Part shown: one piece after another, positions 25,733 to 33,892 of the stretch | Layout: each line of letters begins with the position of its first letter | Position numbering within the stretch: position 1 is the stretch's first letter | DNA from: Alicyclobacillus tolerans | GTDB lineage: Bacteria > Bacillota > Bacilli > Alicyclobacillales > Alicyclobacillaceae | Length of the DNA stretch: 64,000 bases | Direction: 5' to 3' | NCBI RefSeq assembly: GCF_900142255.1 | Contig: NZ_FRAF01000005.1 | Location: 1 to 64,000 of the forward strand | The notes under the pieces: generated by a model | What the model was told of the DNA's origin: nothing | Seen by the model: only the letters and a program-made list of their open reading frames with translations | The model's database searches: none | Translations under genes and position numbers: made by a program

Positions 25733-26134
25733 ATGAATTTTCTGGTTATTTTTGTGTTGGCAGTTGTTGTAATTGGCATTCTTTTAATTTTCTTTAATTG
25801 GCGTGCGCTGGATTCCAATTCGGAAAACTCTCAGGGAAAAAAGGAGAACCGAGCTTCGGAAGCTATGAAAGTTGAAAATTCTGGTCATGCTCCTACAACA
25901 ACCGACCGCCCACCGCTTACAGAAGAAGCGGCAGAGAACCTTGAGGCAACCGCGTCGTTCATTTCTCGTGAAGCTCCGCGGGAAGAACTAGAACCTTCTC
26001 CCGAGCGCAAACCAGTTATGTCGGGTAGCAGTGATTCTTTTTATCGAGCCGCGTTGCGTTCCATGGCAGAACAGAAGAAACAACAGCCAGAGCATATTGC
26101 AGAAAATCAAACGGAAGATCAACAGGAGCGGTAA
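25733..26134 (+). CDS. Small single-pass membrane protein of unknown function
   Basis: About 133 residues: one N-terminal transmembrane helix (about residues 2-21, no charges) followed by a hydrophilic Glu/Lys/Ser/Pro-rich tail predicted to be disordered. The tail includes FYRAALRSMAEQKKQQ near the end as the only helix-like element. No family recognised. The ATG at 25733 has a GGGGGAAGAG site. The stop touches the DnaJ-like gene that follows, so the two are probably co-translated, and it may partner that protein at the membrane. Confidence 0.6.
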   Translation: MNFLVIFVLAVVVIGILLIFFNWRALDSNSENSQGKKENRASEAMKVENSGHAPTTTDRPPLTEEAAENLEATASFISREAPREELEPSPERKPVMSGSSDSFYRAALRSMAEQKKQQPEHIAENQTEDQQER

Positions 26135-26833
26135 ATGTCATCACGCGAGGAGTACAACGGAGTGGAGAGGGTCTTGCTCTGTCCGCATTGTAGCGCAAAA
26201 AATCGCGTTAAACTGGAAGCTGTGCAAAGGGCTCGTTGCGGAATTTGCCATGAGCCTTTATCGGATTCACTCTATCAAGTGCTTGGAGTATCAGCTTCCG
26301 CTGGCATGCCAGAAATCAAACGAGCGTATCATAAGCAAATTCTTGTCTGGCATCCAGACCGCCATGCAGGAGACGAATTGGCAGCCAAACGCTTTCAGGC
26401 ATTGCAGGAAGCTTATCGTATTTTAAGTCATCCAGAGAGACGTGCCTCGTATGACCTGGCTCGCCAGGCAGAAATGGAGAACTGGGCCAAAGCTTCCCGC
26501 TCCTTTGAACATATGAAGAAAGAGGCAGATGAAAAAAAAGGCTCAACTCAAAATCCGCTGCCTCCTAAAAATCATCATCATGAAACGCCTATAGATTCAT
26601 GGGATGTTCAGACTTCCATCGGGTTTGGGTCAGTCACCTACGGTTTGTTGTTTTTAGGAGCGGGTATTTTACTGTTTATTATTTGGGCAAGCCTTCGTAC
26701 ATCAAGTTCATGGGATGTTTCCTGGATATTGTGGACAAGCGCAGTTCTCGGTGGCATCGGCATATTAAGAATTCTTCTCTTTCTGTGGGATGAGCGGTCA
26801 AATCAAGATCCCTCGTCGAAATCGCGAGGATAG
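26135..26833 (+). CDS. Membrane-bound J-domain protein with N-terminal zinc ribbon
   Basis: 232 residues. The N-terminus has CPHC and CGIC knuckles (about residues 17-38), suggesting a zinc ribbon. A J-domain follows (about 45-105): YQVLGVSASAGMPEIKRAYHKQILVWHPDRH with the HPD motif, then FQALQEAYRILSHPERRASYD. A charged linker with a His run leads to two C-terminal membrane helices (about 165-185 and 195-215). J-domains stimulate Hsp70 (DnaK) ATPase, so this protein may recruit DnaK to the membrane. It lacks the Gly/Phe and substrate domains of DnaJ. It starts directly after the single-pass protein, with GGAGCGG as binding site. Confidence 0.85.
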   Translation: MSSREEYNGVERVLLCPHCSAKNRVKLEAVQRARCGICHEPLSDSLYQVLGVSASAGMPEIKRAYHKQILVWHPDRHAGDELAAKRFQALQEAYRILSHPERRASYDLARQAEMENWAKASRSFEHMKKEADEKKGSTQNPLPPKNHHHETPIDSWDVQTSIGFGSVTYGLLFLGAGILLFIIWASLRTSSSWDVSWILWTSAVLGGIGILRILLFLWDERSNQDPSSKSRG

Positions 26834-26855
26834 ACGGAAATTGTGAAAAGTGGAA

Positions 26856-26898
26856 AGCGCCTGCATCTCAGTTCAATGGAGATGGCAGGCGCCTTTTT
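26856..26898. terminator. Strong rho-independent terminator between convergent genes
   Basis: GCGCCTGCATCTC (26857-26869) pairs with GAGATGGCAGGCGCC (26879-26893) with one bulge, followed by TTTTT. Nearby A-rich sequence allows some minus-strand function too. Confidence 0.85.
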
Positions 26899-26928
26899 GC
26901 GTATGGGCAATTTTTACTAACTCTATGG

Positions 26929-29814
26929 TTATTGCTGCTGTGTCAAACTAGCCTGATTGGTAGAGATAAGCCCTGTTTCCATTTGTCCTGTCAATTGATT
27001 GGCAAATTGAATGGTGATATAGCCTTGGCTATTGGGCGCTGGGTTATTGCATACCACAAAATTGCCCGCATGTAACTGAGTCAACACTTGGCTCGGATTG
27101 GAAGCGTTATACACGGTTACTTCTGTGTTGGTTGAAGTTGGGTCAGGCACGGTAATGCGATACACATTCTGTAACTGTATATAATTGGAGTCTACCCAAC
27201 CGTACCCGGCCAGGTCATACCATTCAGTAACAATGCCGCCAGTCATTCCTTGTTTCATCTCTTCAACTTGAACAGTGGCGCCGTTTTGTAGCATTTGCGG
27301 TGGAGCAGGGTTAAACATTGCCCACATACTGTAATCCCACTGTCCATTGACAGGAAGGTTGTGGGATTGTTCAAATTGGTCAACAGCAGCTTGTGTATCC
27401 GGTCCGAATTGTCCGTCTACCGTAAGATTAGCATTGTCTACTTGATTCAGATACTCCTGTACGGAAGCGACATTGCTGCCAAAGGATCCTTCAGAGAGTG
27501 TGCCAAAAAACATGTTCGATTCGCCTTCGCCCATCGAACTGTAATAAGGCAAGCCGTTATAATCGGGATCGGCCACAACCTTGCCCACGGCTCCATTCAT
27601 CAAAAAGACAGGTTCTGTTGTAGACGCAGGTTGTGGAGGGTTGTCATTCGGCGTGTACTGTACATAGTCATTGACTGAGCTTCCCAGAGATGTGGCAAAT
27701 TGGTTCATTAAATTGCCAATGTCTGTCGCCCAGTTGGGATCGGTTGCGTAATTGACGTTCATGCCAGTCAGGGTGGGTGAGACGTAAAGCGAGCCGGACG
27801 GATCGAGATAGTTGTTGCGTACTTCCCAAGCTTGGAAACGAATGGCATACGCTTCACTCGGGAACATGCCAGCATCATTTCCTGGATTGCTGTCGTATGC
27901 TCCGTAACCAAACAAATTGTTTTTCGCAAGCGCGATTTGGCTCTTACCCCAGGCACTCTCTAAAATTGCGTGCGAGACAAGATAGTTTGCGTCTACACCG
28001 TAAGTATTCTGCGCCTGCATAAATACAGTTCCTAAGCCGGTCATGGGCGATCCGTTGCTCGACAGGTAGCTGTCGATGCTGCTTGCCGTAACGTCAGAAG
28101 GAGCTGGAAAACGCAAATCCACATTGGTAAAGCTCGGTCCGTTATTTGCTGACGTACTGCTGGAACCAGTGTTTGATGAAGTGCCGCCAGCAGAACTGCT
28201 GCTTCCTGACGTGTTACTGGAAGGTGGCGGATTGTTGTTGAATTGGAATCCATTTTTTTCTTCAGCTTGTAAAGTGGCTACCTGTAGTTGCTGCCAAGTG
28301 GTCTGGTCAACAATACCCGTCACAGGCAAACCAGCGGATTGCTGGAACGCTTTGACCCCTCCCTCAGTCATGGGGCCAAAAATTCCGTCAACGGGTCCTA
28401 CATTGTCTCCAACAATGTTTAAATCATTTTGTAGCAATTGGACAGTTTGTCCGGTATCCCCGAATTGGGCAATAATGGGATCGTTGCTTGCCGAGTTATT
28501 GCTTGTCCCACTGCTGCTGGAACTTGGATCGGTTCCGTTTGAACTGCTGGGCGTTGAGCTAGAGCCTCCCTGTGGGTCACCGCTGCTGCCCGATCCTGAA
28601 CTGGTACTGCCATTCGCAGAGGTACTTGGGTCTGGACTGCTATTCCCTTGCGAACTGCCACTTGGGTTACTCTTGCTGCTTGTGCCGCTGCTCGATGGAC
28701 TAGTTGCACTGGGAGCAGGAATACTCCATTCACTGCCATTCCAAGTGGTTTGCAAGTTAACGCGCTTGAGCACCTGTTGAATATACCAGATGGGTACGTA
28801 CGTAGTTGGGCTGTTGGAATCAGGATCGACTTGCACTGAAGTTGGCACAACCAAAACGGCTTGGCCATTCAGTTTGACAATAGCCGTATTGGGAGGAAGG
28901 GTTTTTGGCACGGAAGGCAGGTTGGAAAGCTTAGCCGTCATATTGGAAGGGGCTTGCAACGACCATTCACCCGGTTTCCAGGTGCCTGCAATGCCGGCTG
29001 CTTTCAGAGCTTGTCCTACGTACCAGAGAGGCATGTATGTCGTACCGTTTTCCACGAAACTATAAGGTGTAGAAATAACATTGCCAGAAAACGATATCGT
29101 TTTCTTCACCATTTGTATAGGTGGAGTACTGCTCGATTGGTTATCTGATAATTGCTGAGAAGATGCGGCAGATGAGGCCGATCCGCTAGTAGAACTTGCG
29201 CTGTTACCCGTTTTGCTTGTTGTTTGCTTGCTTTGAGAAGACTGGCTGCTTTCAGAACTTTTGCTGGAAGTTGTGCTGGTAACGGTCACACCGCTACTAG
29301 CTTGATTGCTAAGATACCAAGATTTCCCGTTCCATTCGCTTTGTACACCAAATCTTTGCAAAACTTGACTCACATACCAAATTGGAACGAATTCTACAGC
29401 TTGTCCACTGGCCGGATCGACATGAACCAAACCAGGAATGTAGTCAACCGTCTTTTGATTGAGACGAATGACAACTGTGGATGGCGAAAGTTTTTTTGGT
29501 TTCTGTGGCAAATGGGAATCGTTGACGGGAACAATGGAGGGTACTTGCAACGACCATACATTTTGCATCCATTTAGAAGAGACACCAATGCTTTGCAAAG
29601 CATATTGAATATACCAAAGTGGCATGTAGGTGGTGCCGTTTGCCACGACTGCATACGCTTGTGTAATTTTTTGCTGGTTAAAATAGATGGTTTTGGCGTG
29701 ACTGGAAACTGTCATAGACGATGCGGATGGCTGGGTGGCTGCCTCCACCGTATTGACCGATGCGGCTAGCATGATGACGGCCGGAAGACTGACAAGAAGA
29801 GATGTTTTTTTCAT
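26929..29814 (-). CDS. Secreted wall hydrolase: four stalk repeats, PG-binding and glucosaminidase domains
   Basis: 961 residues with a signal peptide (cleavage near VEAATQ). Two stalk-repeat pairs follow (about residues 40-170 and 240-370), with YMPLWYIQYALQSIGVSSKW and VPIWYVSQVLQRFGVQSEW-type cores, separated by Ser/Thr-rich linkers. A PG-binding module (DGIFGPMTEGGVKAFQQ), another Ser/Asn linker, and a glucosaminidase domain (about 575-730) come next, with the likely catalytic glutamate in ILESAWGKS and NNLFGYGAYD. A second PG-binding module (DGQFGPDTQAAVDQFEQSH) and an SH3-like end follow. It probably hydrolyses GlcNAc-MurNAc bonds during growth or separation. ATG at 29814 has a GGAGGTAGGT site. 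Confidence 0.88.
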   Translation of the reverse strand: MKKTSLLVSLPAVIMLAASVNTVEAATQPSASSMTVSSHAKTIYFNQQKITQAYAVVANGTTYMPLWYIQYALQSIGVSSKWMQNVWSLQVPSIVPVNDSHLPQKPKKLSPSTVVIRLNQKTVDYIPGLVHVDPASGQAVEFVPIWYVSQVLQRFGVQSEWNGKSWYLSNQASSGVTVTSTTSSKSSESSQSSQSKQTTSKTGNSASSTSGSASSAASSQQLSDNQSSSTPPIQMVKKTISFSGNVISTPYSFVENGTTYMPLWYVGQALKAAGIAGTWKPGEWSLQAPSNMTAKLSNLPSVPKTLPPNTAIVKLNGQAVLVVPTSVQVDPDSNSPTTYVPIWYIQQVLKRVNLQTTWNGSEWSIPAPSATSPSSSGTSSKSNPSGSSQGNSSPDPSTSANGSTSSGSGSSGDPQGGSSSTPSSSNGTDPSSSSSGTSNNSASNDPIIAQFGDTGQTVQLLQNDLNIVGDNVGPVDGIFGPMTEGGVKAFQQSAGLPVTGIVDQTTWQQLQVATLQAEEKNGFQFNNNPPPSSNTSGSSSSAGGTSSNTGSSSTSANNGPSFTNVDLRFPAPSDVTASSIDSYLSSNGSPMTGLGTVFMQAQNTYGVDANYLVSHAILESAWGKSQIALAKNNLFGYGAYDSNPGNDAGMFPSEAYAIRFQAWEVRNNYLDPSGSLYVSPTLTGMNVNYATDPNWATDIGNLMNQFATSLGSSVNDYVQYTPNDNPPQPASTTEPVFLMNGAVGKVVADPDYNGLPYYSSMGEGESNMFFGTLSEGSFGSNVASVQEYLNQVDNANLTVDGQFGPDTQAAVDQFEQSHNLPVNGQWDYSMWAMFNPAPPQMLQNGATVQVEEMKQGMTGGIVTEWYDLAGYGWVDSNYIQLQNVYRITVPDPTSTNTEVTVYNASNPSQVLTQLHAGNFVVCNNPAPNSQGYITIQFANQLTGQMETGLISTNQASLTQQQ

Positions 29815-30256
29815 GACCTACCTCCGATTGCTGGAGTTTGCTGTGAATGAACAGGATTGTTGAATCCTCAAGTTTGGCTCTCTAATCAACAGGGTCGCTG
29901 GAAAACAAGAAACTGCGACCGTCGCAAGAAAAATTCTCCAACAGCCCGAGTGCGACATCCTGTCGATTTTGATGGAGTCCGCAAGGCAATTGAGGCGCGT
30001 GTATAGCAATAAAATGGAAGAGGTATAAGATTATAGGCTACAGTGGTAGGTTACACGATCCTAGTTAAACTGTAGCAGGAATGGTCGAATCCTGTCAATT
30101 TGAATCGTTTTATTTCTGAAAATTAGATAAGAAAAGTTTTATCTTTTACGTCATTGAGCCCTATAGCAAGCCGTGCTATCATCCGAATCAGTAGAGAAAA
30201 AGATAAAGAGTGGCGACGGGGAAGCGGAATTTCATTCTTTACGGGGGTTAAATTGT
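29815..30256 (-). promoter_or_regulatory. Structured leader of the wall hydrolase and divergent promoter region
   Basis: 440 bases between divergent genes. On the minus strand the hydrolase leader can fold CTCCA/TGGAG (29936-29940 with 29973-29977), an inner CGACA-TGTCG hairpin, and then TGCGACGGTCGCA (29913-29925). The last is followed on the RNA by a T-rich stretch and resembles a weak attenuator. It matches no riboswitch I know. Near 30100-30250 lies the AT-rich promoter zone of the plus-strand gene, in which I name no boxes. Confidence 0.4.
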
Positions 30257-31654
30257 ATGAAGAAAAATAAAAAAATCTGGCCTGTTTGGGCTGCTGGTGT
30301 TATTGCGGCGGCAGCTATTGGAACAGGGATTTATGGACTGCAGCAAAGCAAACATCCTCAAACCAACCCTGGGAATATGACGCAAGAACTCAGTTTGCAA
30401 CCTAGCACGCAGCAGGCGCCGAAGGTGCTGGGGATGCGTAAATTTCCATATCCCTATCAGGCTATGCTCGCCATTTCATCAGATGCAGATCATGAGACGC
30501 TGCGCAAATTCAATCTTATCCATGAGTTTATCAATACACACGACATGACGCCTTTTGGATACTATGGCATAGGCATTCCTTTTGCAGATTCTTTCTTTAT
30601 GTATAACGGCAGTAACACTGACAAAGTTATCGACTACGGTGATGTTCGCAAACCACATGAACTTTCCTGGTTCAAAGGCACCAGTAATCAGCCCTATGCG
30701 GCAAGCATATTGAACTACTATATCCACGTAGGCTGGATAGACACGCTTCATTCGTGGGGCGATTTCACGATGAAAGACCCGTTTGAAACTCGTTTTTCAC
30801 CCGAGCTTGCAGCACAGGCTATTCAAGCGTTGAAAGCCAATGGAGACTACCTTACTGTTTGGACAGATCATGGGAATCAAAGCAATGTAGATGATATGGG
30901 GGATTTTGGACTTACGCGGTTTTATCGATATCAACAAGGAGCCAATCCGTGGTCGCCATACTATCATGCTGATATGACCATTCCTTACGGTGTTCGCTTT
31001 ATTTGGGCGGATGGAGCAAATGACCATTTTGGTATGTCATCCATGATTTATCCTATGCGATTGCCCAATGGCGATAAAGTTTGGGGTTTCTGGAGGTACA
31101 CAAGCAACGGATGGAACCGCTACGGTCAACCGGAATGGAACTGGACGGTTGGTGATTTGTCGGAGCAGATTACTCGTCAAAAATTGGAATGGCTTGAGCA
31201 ACATCATGATTACAGCATTATTGCCCAGCATTTGGAGGCTCTGAACACTAAATTGCCCTTACCACCGAATGCGATAGATGCTCTATGGTTGCTAGCCGGT
31301 CAGTACGACCAGAAAAAATTGCTCATCGCAACCACCAGCCAATTATTGAATTACAATGTCGTACAACAGTATGTCCGCTATCATGTCACTTATGGAGATG
31401 GCAAAGCGTACATTCACATCGATGGTGTGGTCGATCCAGTGGACGGGTCGTATATGCCAACGCTTGCAGATATACGCGGGTTAACATTCTATACAACCAA
31501 TCCGAATAATACGGTGATTGAACTTGGCAACTTGCCGGTGCCAGACAGCCTCATTGTAAGAAATCCGAGTGATGGCCATGCACCGAGTATTGGGATTCGT
31601 TGGTTTACATGGAGCACCAAAAACTATGCAATCAATAGTAAATCGGTCTATTAA
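30257..31654 (+). CDS. Exported protein of unknown function, possibly deacetylase/barrel-like
   Basis: About 465 residues. A short basic N-terminus and a hydrophobic helix (about residues 8-25) act as signal anchor. The remainder is extracytoplasmic and rich in Trp, Tyr and His. It starts YPYQAMLAISSDADHETL, where the Asp/His pattern resembles the metal-binding start of NodB-like or GH-barrel folds. It continues GYYGIGIPFADSFFMYNG, HVGWIDTLHSWGDF, LTVWTDHGNQ and RFIWADGANDHFG. The His/Asp sites could form an active site, but I do not recognise a family. GGGGG lies about ten bases before the ATG. It is a single-gene unit ended by a clear terminator. Confidence 0.6.
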   Translation: MKKNKKIWPVWAAGVIAAAAIGTGIYGLQQSKHPQTNPGNMTQELSLQPSTQQAPKVLGMRKFPYPYQAMLAISSDADHETLRKFNLIHEFINTHDMTPFGYYGIGIPFADSFFMYNGSNTDKVIDYGDVRKPHELSWFKGTSNQPYAASILNYYIHVGWIDTLHSWGDFTMKDPFETRFSPELAAQAIQALKANGDYLTVWTDHGNQSNVDDMGDFGLTRFYRYQQGANPWSPYYHADMTIPYGVRFIWADGANDHFGMSSMIYPMRLPNGDKVWGFWRYTSNGWNRYGQPEWNWTVGDLSEQITRQKLEWLEQHHDYSIIAQHLEALNTKLPLPPNAIDALWLLAGQYDQKKLLIATTSQLLNYNVVQQYVRYHVTYGDGKAYIHIDGVVDPVDGSYMPTLADIRGLTFYTTNPNNTVIELGNLPVPDSLIVRNPSDGHAPSIGIRWFTWSTKNYAINSKSVY

Positions 31655-31674
31655 TGTTTATCAGTGATTTTCGG

Positions 31675-31716
31675 CTGCCAGCAAGGCTTGTCTGCCTTTT
31701 GGCAGTTTCTTTTTTC
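31675..31716 (+). terminator. Rho-independent terminator
   Basis: CTGCCA (31675-31680) pairs with TGGCAG (31700-31705), followed by TTTCTTTTTTCTT. An internal AAGGC/GCCTT stem extends the hairpin. Confidence 0.75.
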
Positions 31717-31908
31717 TTAAAATAGTTCTCTAAAAACATGCCAAAGGTGAACAAATATAGGATGCCTAGAATATAAAGTTAAATTTTTTTGAAATGAGGA
31801 ACAAGAACTGGTACAGACAGTATACTTTTGTGTGAATTTCATGTTAAAGTCAATCTGGACAGTGATTTCCTAGCAATAGCTTCCTTTGCATAATAAAAAT
31901 GTCGAATC

Positions 31909-33786
31909 TTGTTGAATGTTGTAAAAATATGTAGAAATCAGGTTGGTTGGAGTAGAGAATCATTTGTCCTCAATCGTTTCGGCATACGGATTAACTTCCC
32001 AATTGGGGTGATAAGACTGGACAATCTCTCTTCTCCAAATAGCATGAAAGATGCCATAAACCACATGCTCTCTATATCGGATTTTTCTATTCTCTCTCGA
32101 TTAACAGAAGATGCCTTCTATATTTGCAAACTAGATCCCTATAAAACTCCAAGTGTGATTTTGGATGTCAATCCATCTGCTTGTTGTATGCTTGGGTATT
32201 CCCGAGAAGAATTGATAGGGAAAAGTACTAAAGAAATTGTGCATCCTAATTTGCATAATCGGCTCTCTTCTTTTTTCGAAACTTTGGAAGAGGCTGTTCC
32301 TAAGCAGTACCATTCTGTACATGTTTGTAAGGGTGGTAAATTGTTGACTGTTGAAGTCACAGCACAACTTCTGACTGTTCAGGATGAGGTTTATGCGTTT
32401 GCTATATGCCGTGATATTACGCCACAGATTCGTTCAGAACAGGCTTTATATCATCTGGCTTATTTTGATAGCCGGACGAATTTTCCCAATCAAAGTTGGC
32501 TGCAAGAAAAAATCAGCAGTGTCTTTGGATGTTTGCAAGATGAGAGAAAACTACTGTTTCTTGCGATTTCGTTTGATAATTTTTACATTGTGGCAGATGC
32601 TTACGGTTGGAAAATGGCTAACCATGTAATGGAAGAATTGATGTTGCAAGCGCAAACTTGTGATACTGAAATATATCTTGGTCAGTCAGAACGGAACGAA
32701 TTTCTACTCGTTCATCCGATTCAGGATGAGGAAGAAGCTACAAACTGGGCTGCTCGATTGATGAAAAAATTAGAGAAAAACAATTTTTCACAGACACTTT
32801 TATTTCGTCCACGCATTATAGGTGGTCTCTATATCAATTCTATTGTTGAATTAGATGCTTTTGAGAAAATCAACTCAGCCATAGAACGTTCATTGACAGC
32901 ATTACACTTAGCACGTAGCAGCGGCAAATCTCAGCTTTGTTATCATCCGCAGATGGTCATGGATGTACTTCGTCGTCAGCATTTTTATAATCTGCTCAGA
33001 GATGCTATGGATGAAAAACAATTTTATCTAGCATATCAACCGATTTTTGATATCAACCAGAAATTGGTAGCTGCAGAAACCTTGCTTCGACTGAATGGAC
33101 CGAATGGTGCAATTTCTCCTGCTGAATTTATTCCAGTGGTAGAACGAACAGGCATGATTCATGACTTGGGCGAGTACGTCTTACAACAGGCTTTTCAAGA
33201 TTTCTCATCGTTATATCGTCAAAATTTGGAGTCTCCATTGATACTTTCGATTAATTGTTCTGTACATCAATTGGAGCATCCGAAATTTTATCCCTATTTA
33301 TTGAAACTATTTTCTCAACATATCATTCCTCCTTCTCAAGTAAAACTCGAACTCACAGAGACCGTCATGCTCAACAGTGCCGTCCATCTGGAAATGATCA
33401 AAAAGCTGAAAGACCTCGGTGTGATGATAGCCATTGATGATTTTGGCACTGGATACGCCTCTTTCACTTATCTGCTCGATATTCGACCGGATGTCATCAA
33501 AATCGATCAATCATTTATCCGTAAATTGGCTCAGGTGGACAAGCCGGATCGGGACAATGAGCGAATTGTGGCTTCGATGCTGACACTGGCTCGTCAGCTA
33601 GGAATTTCCACTGTCGCAGAAGGAGTAGAAACAGTACCGCAATTGCAATGGCTACAGCAACACGGCTGCGATTATATACAAGGATATTTGCTAGGCAAAC
33701 CTATGCCATTTGTTGAATTTGAAAAAGTAGTCAAATATTCGACTTCTGTTTCAGGCAGTATGGAATCGCAAGAAAATATACTGTGA
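31909..33786 (+). CDS. PAS / degenerate GGDEF / EAL protein, predicted c-di-GMP phosphodiesterase
   Basis: Up to 625 residues: PAS domain (about 60-175), a GGDEF-like domain (about 180-340) and an EAL domain (about 365-610). The GGDEF position reads SERNEF, so cyclase activity is unlikely, though GTP sensing is possible. The EAL domain has ETLLR (an EALLR variant keeping the Glu), LTETVM, AIDDFGTGYAS and IKIDQSFI, as well as VAEGVET, so the metal and catalytic residues look intact. It probably hydrolyses c-di-GMP to pGpG. The start is uncertain; no in-frame codon has a good site, and ATG 32044 is an alternative. A GGDEF gene and a c-di-GMP riboswitch lie within 8 kb. Confidence 0.85.
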   Translation: MLNVVKICRNQVGWSRESFVLNRFGIRINFPIGVIRLDNLSSPNSMKDAINHMLSISDFSILSRLTEDAFYICKLDPYKTPSVILDVNPSACCMLGYSREELIGKSTKEIVHPNLHNRLSSFFETLEEAVPKQYHSVHVCKGGKLLTVEVTAQLLTVQDEVYAFAICRDITPQIRSEQALYHLAYFDSRTNFPNQSWLQEKISSVFGCLQDERKLLFLAISFDNFYIVADAYGWKMANHVMEELMLQAQTCDTEIYLGQSERNEFLLVHPIQDEEEATNWAARLMKKLEKNNFSQTLLFRPRIIGGLYINSIVELDAFEKINSAIERSLTALHLARSSGKSQLCYHPQMVMDVLRRQHFYNLLRDAMDEKQFYLAYQPIFDINQKLVAAETLLRLNGPNGAISPAEFIPVVERTGMIHDLGEYVLQQAFQDFSSLYRQNLESPLILSINCSVHQLEHPKFYPYLLKLFSQHIIPPSQVKLELTETVMLNSAVHLEMIKKLKDLGVMIAIDDFGTGYASFTYLLDIRPDVIKIDQSFIRKLAQVDKPDRDNERIVASMLTLARQLGISTVAEGVETVPQLQWLQQHGCDYIQGYLLGKPMPFVEFEKVVKYSTSVSGSMESQENIL

Positions 33787-33823
33787 TTTTCTCTTTTCTA
33801 ACTCATGATTTAAGCTAAAAATC

Positions 33824-33856
33824 AATGGCGCACCGAAATCGGTGCGCCATTATTTC
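33824..33856. terminator. Strong bidirectional terminator
   Basis: AATGGCGCACCGA (33824-33836) and its exact complement TCGGTGCGCCATT (33839-33851) with a two-base loop, with T-rich flanks. It separates the convergent EAL and O-antigen-ligase-like genes. Confidence 0.85.
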
Positions 33857-33892
33857 ACAACTGGATCGAACCGGAGTGGCTCAAAAAATTCA

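Noticed and set aside
28076-28780. 234-residue plus-strand frame opposite the wall hydrolase
   Set aside because: It is the complement of a Ser-rich repetitive linker; its Leu/Pro bias mirrors the real gene and it has no start signal.
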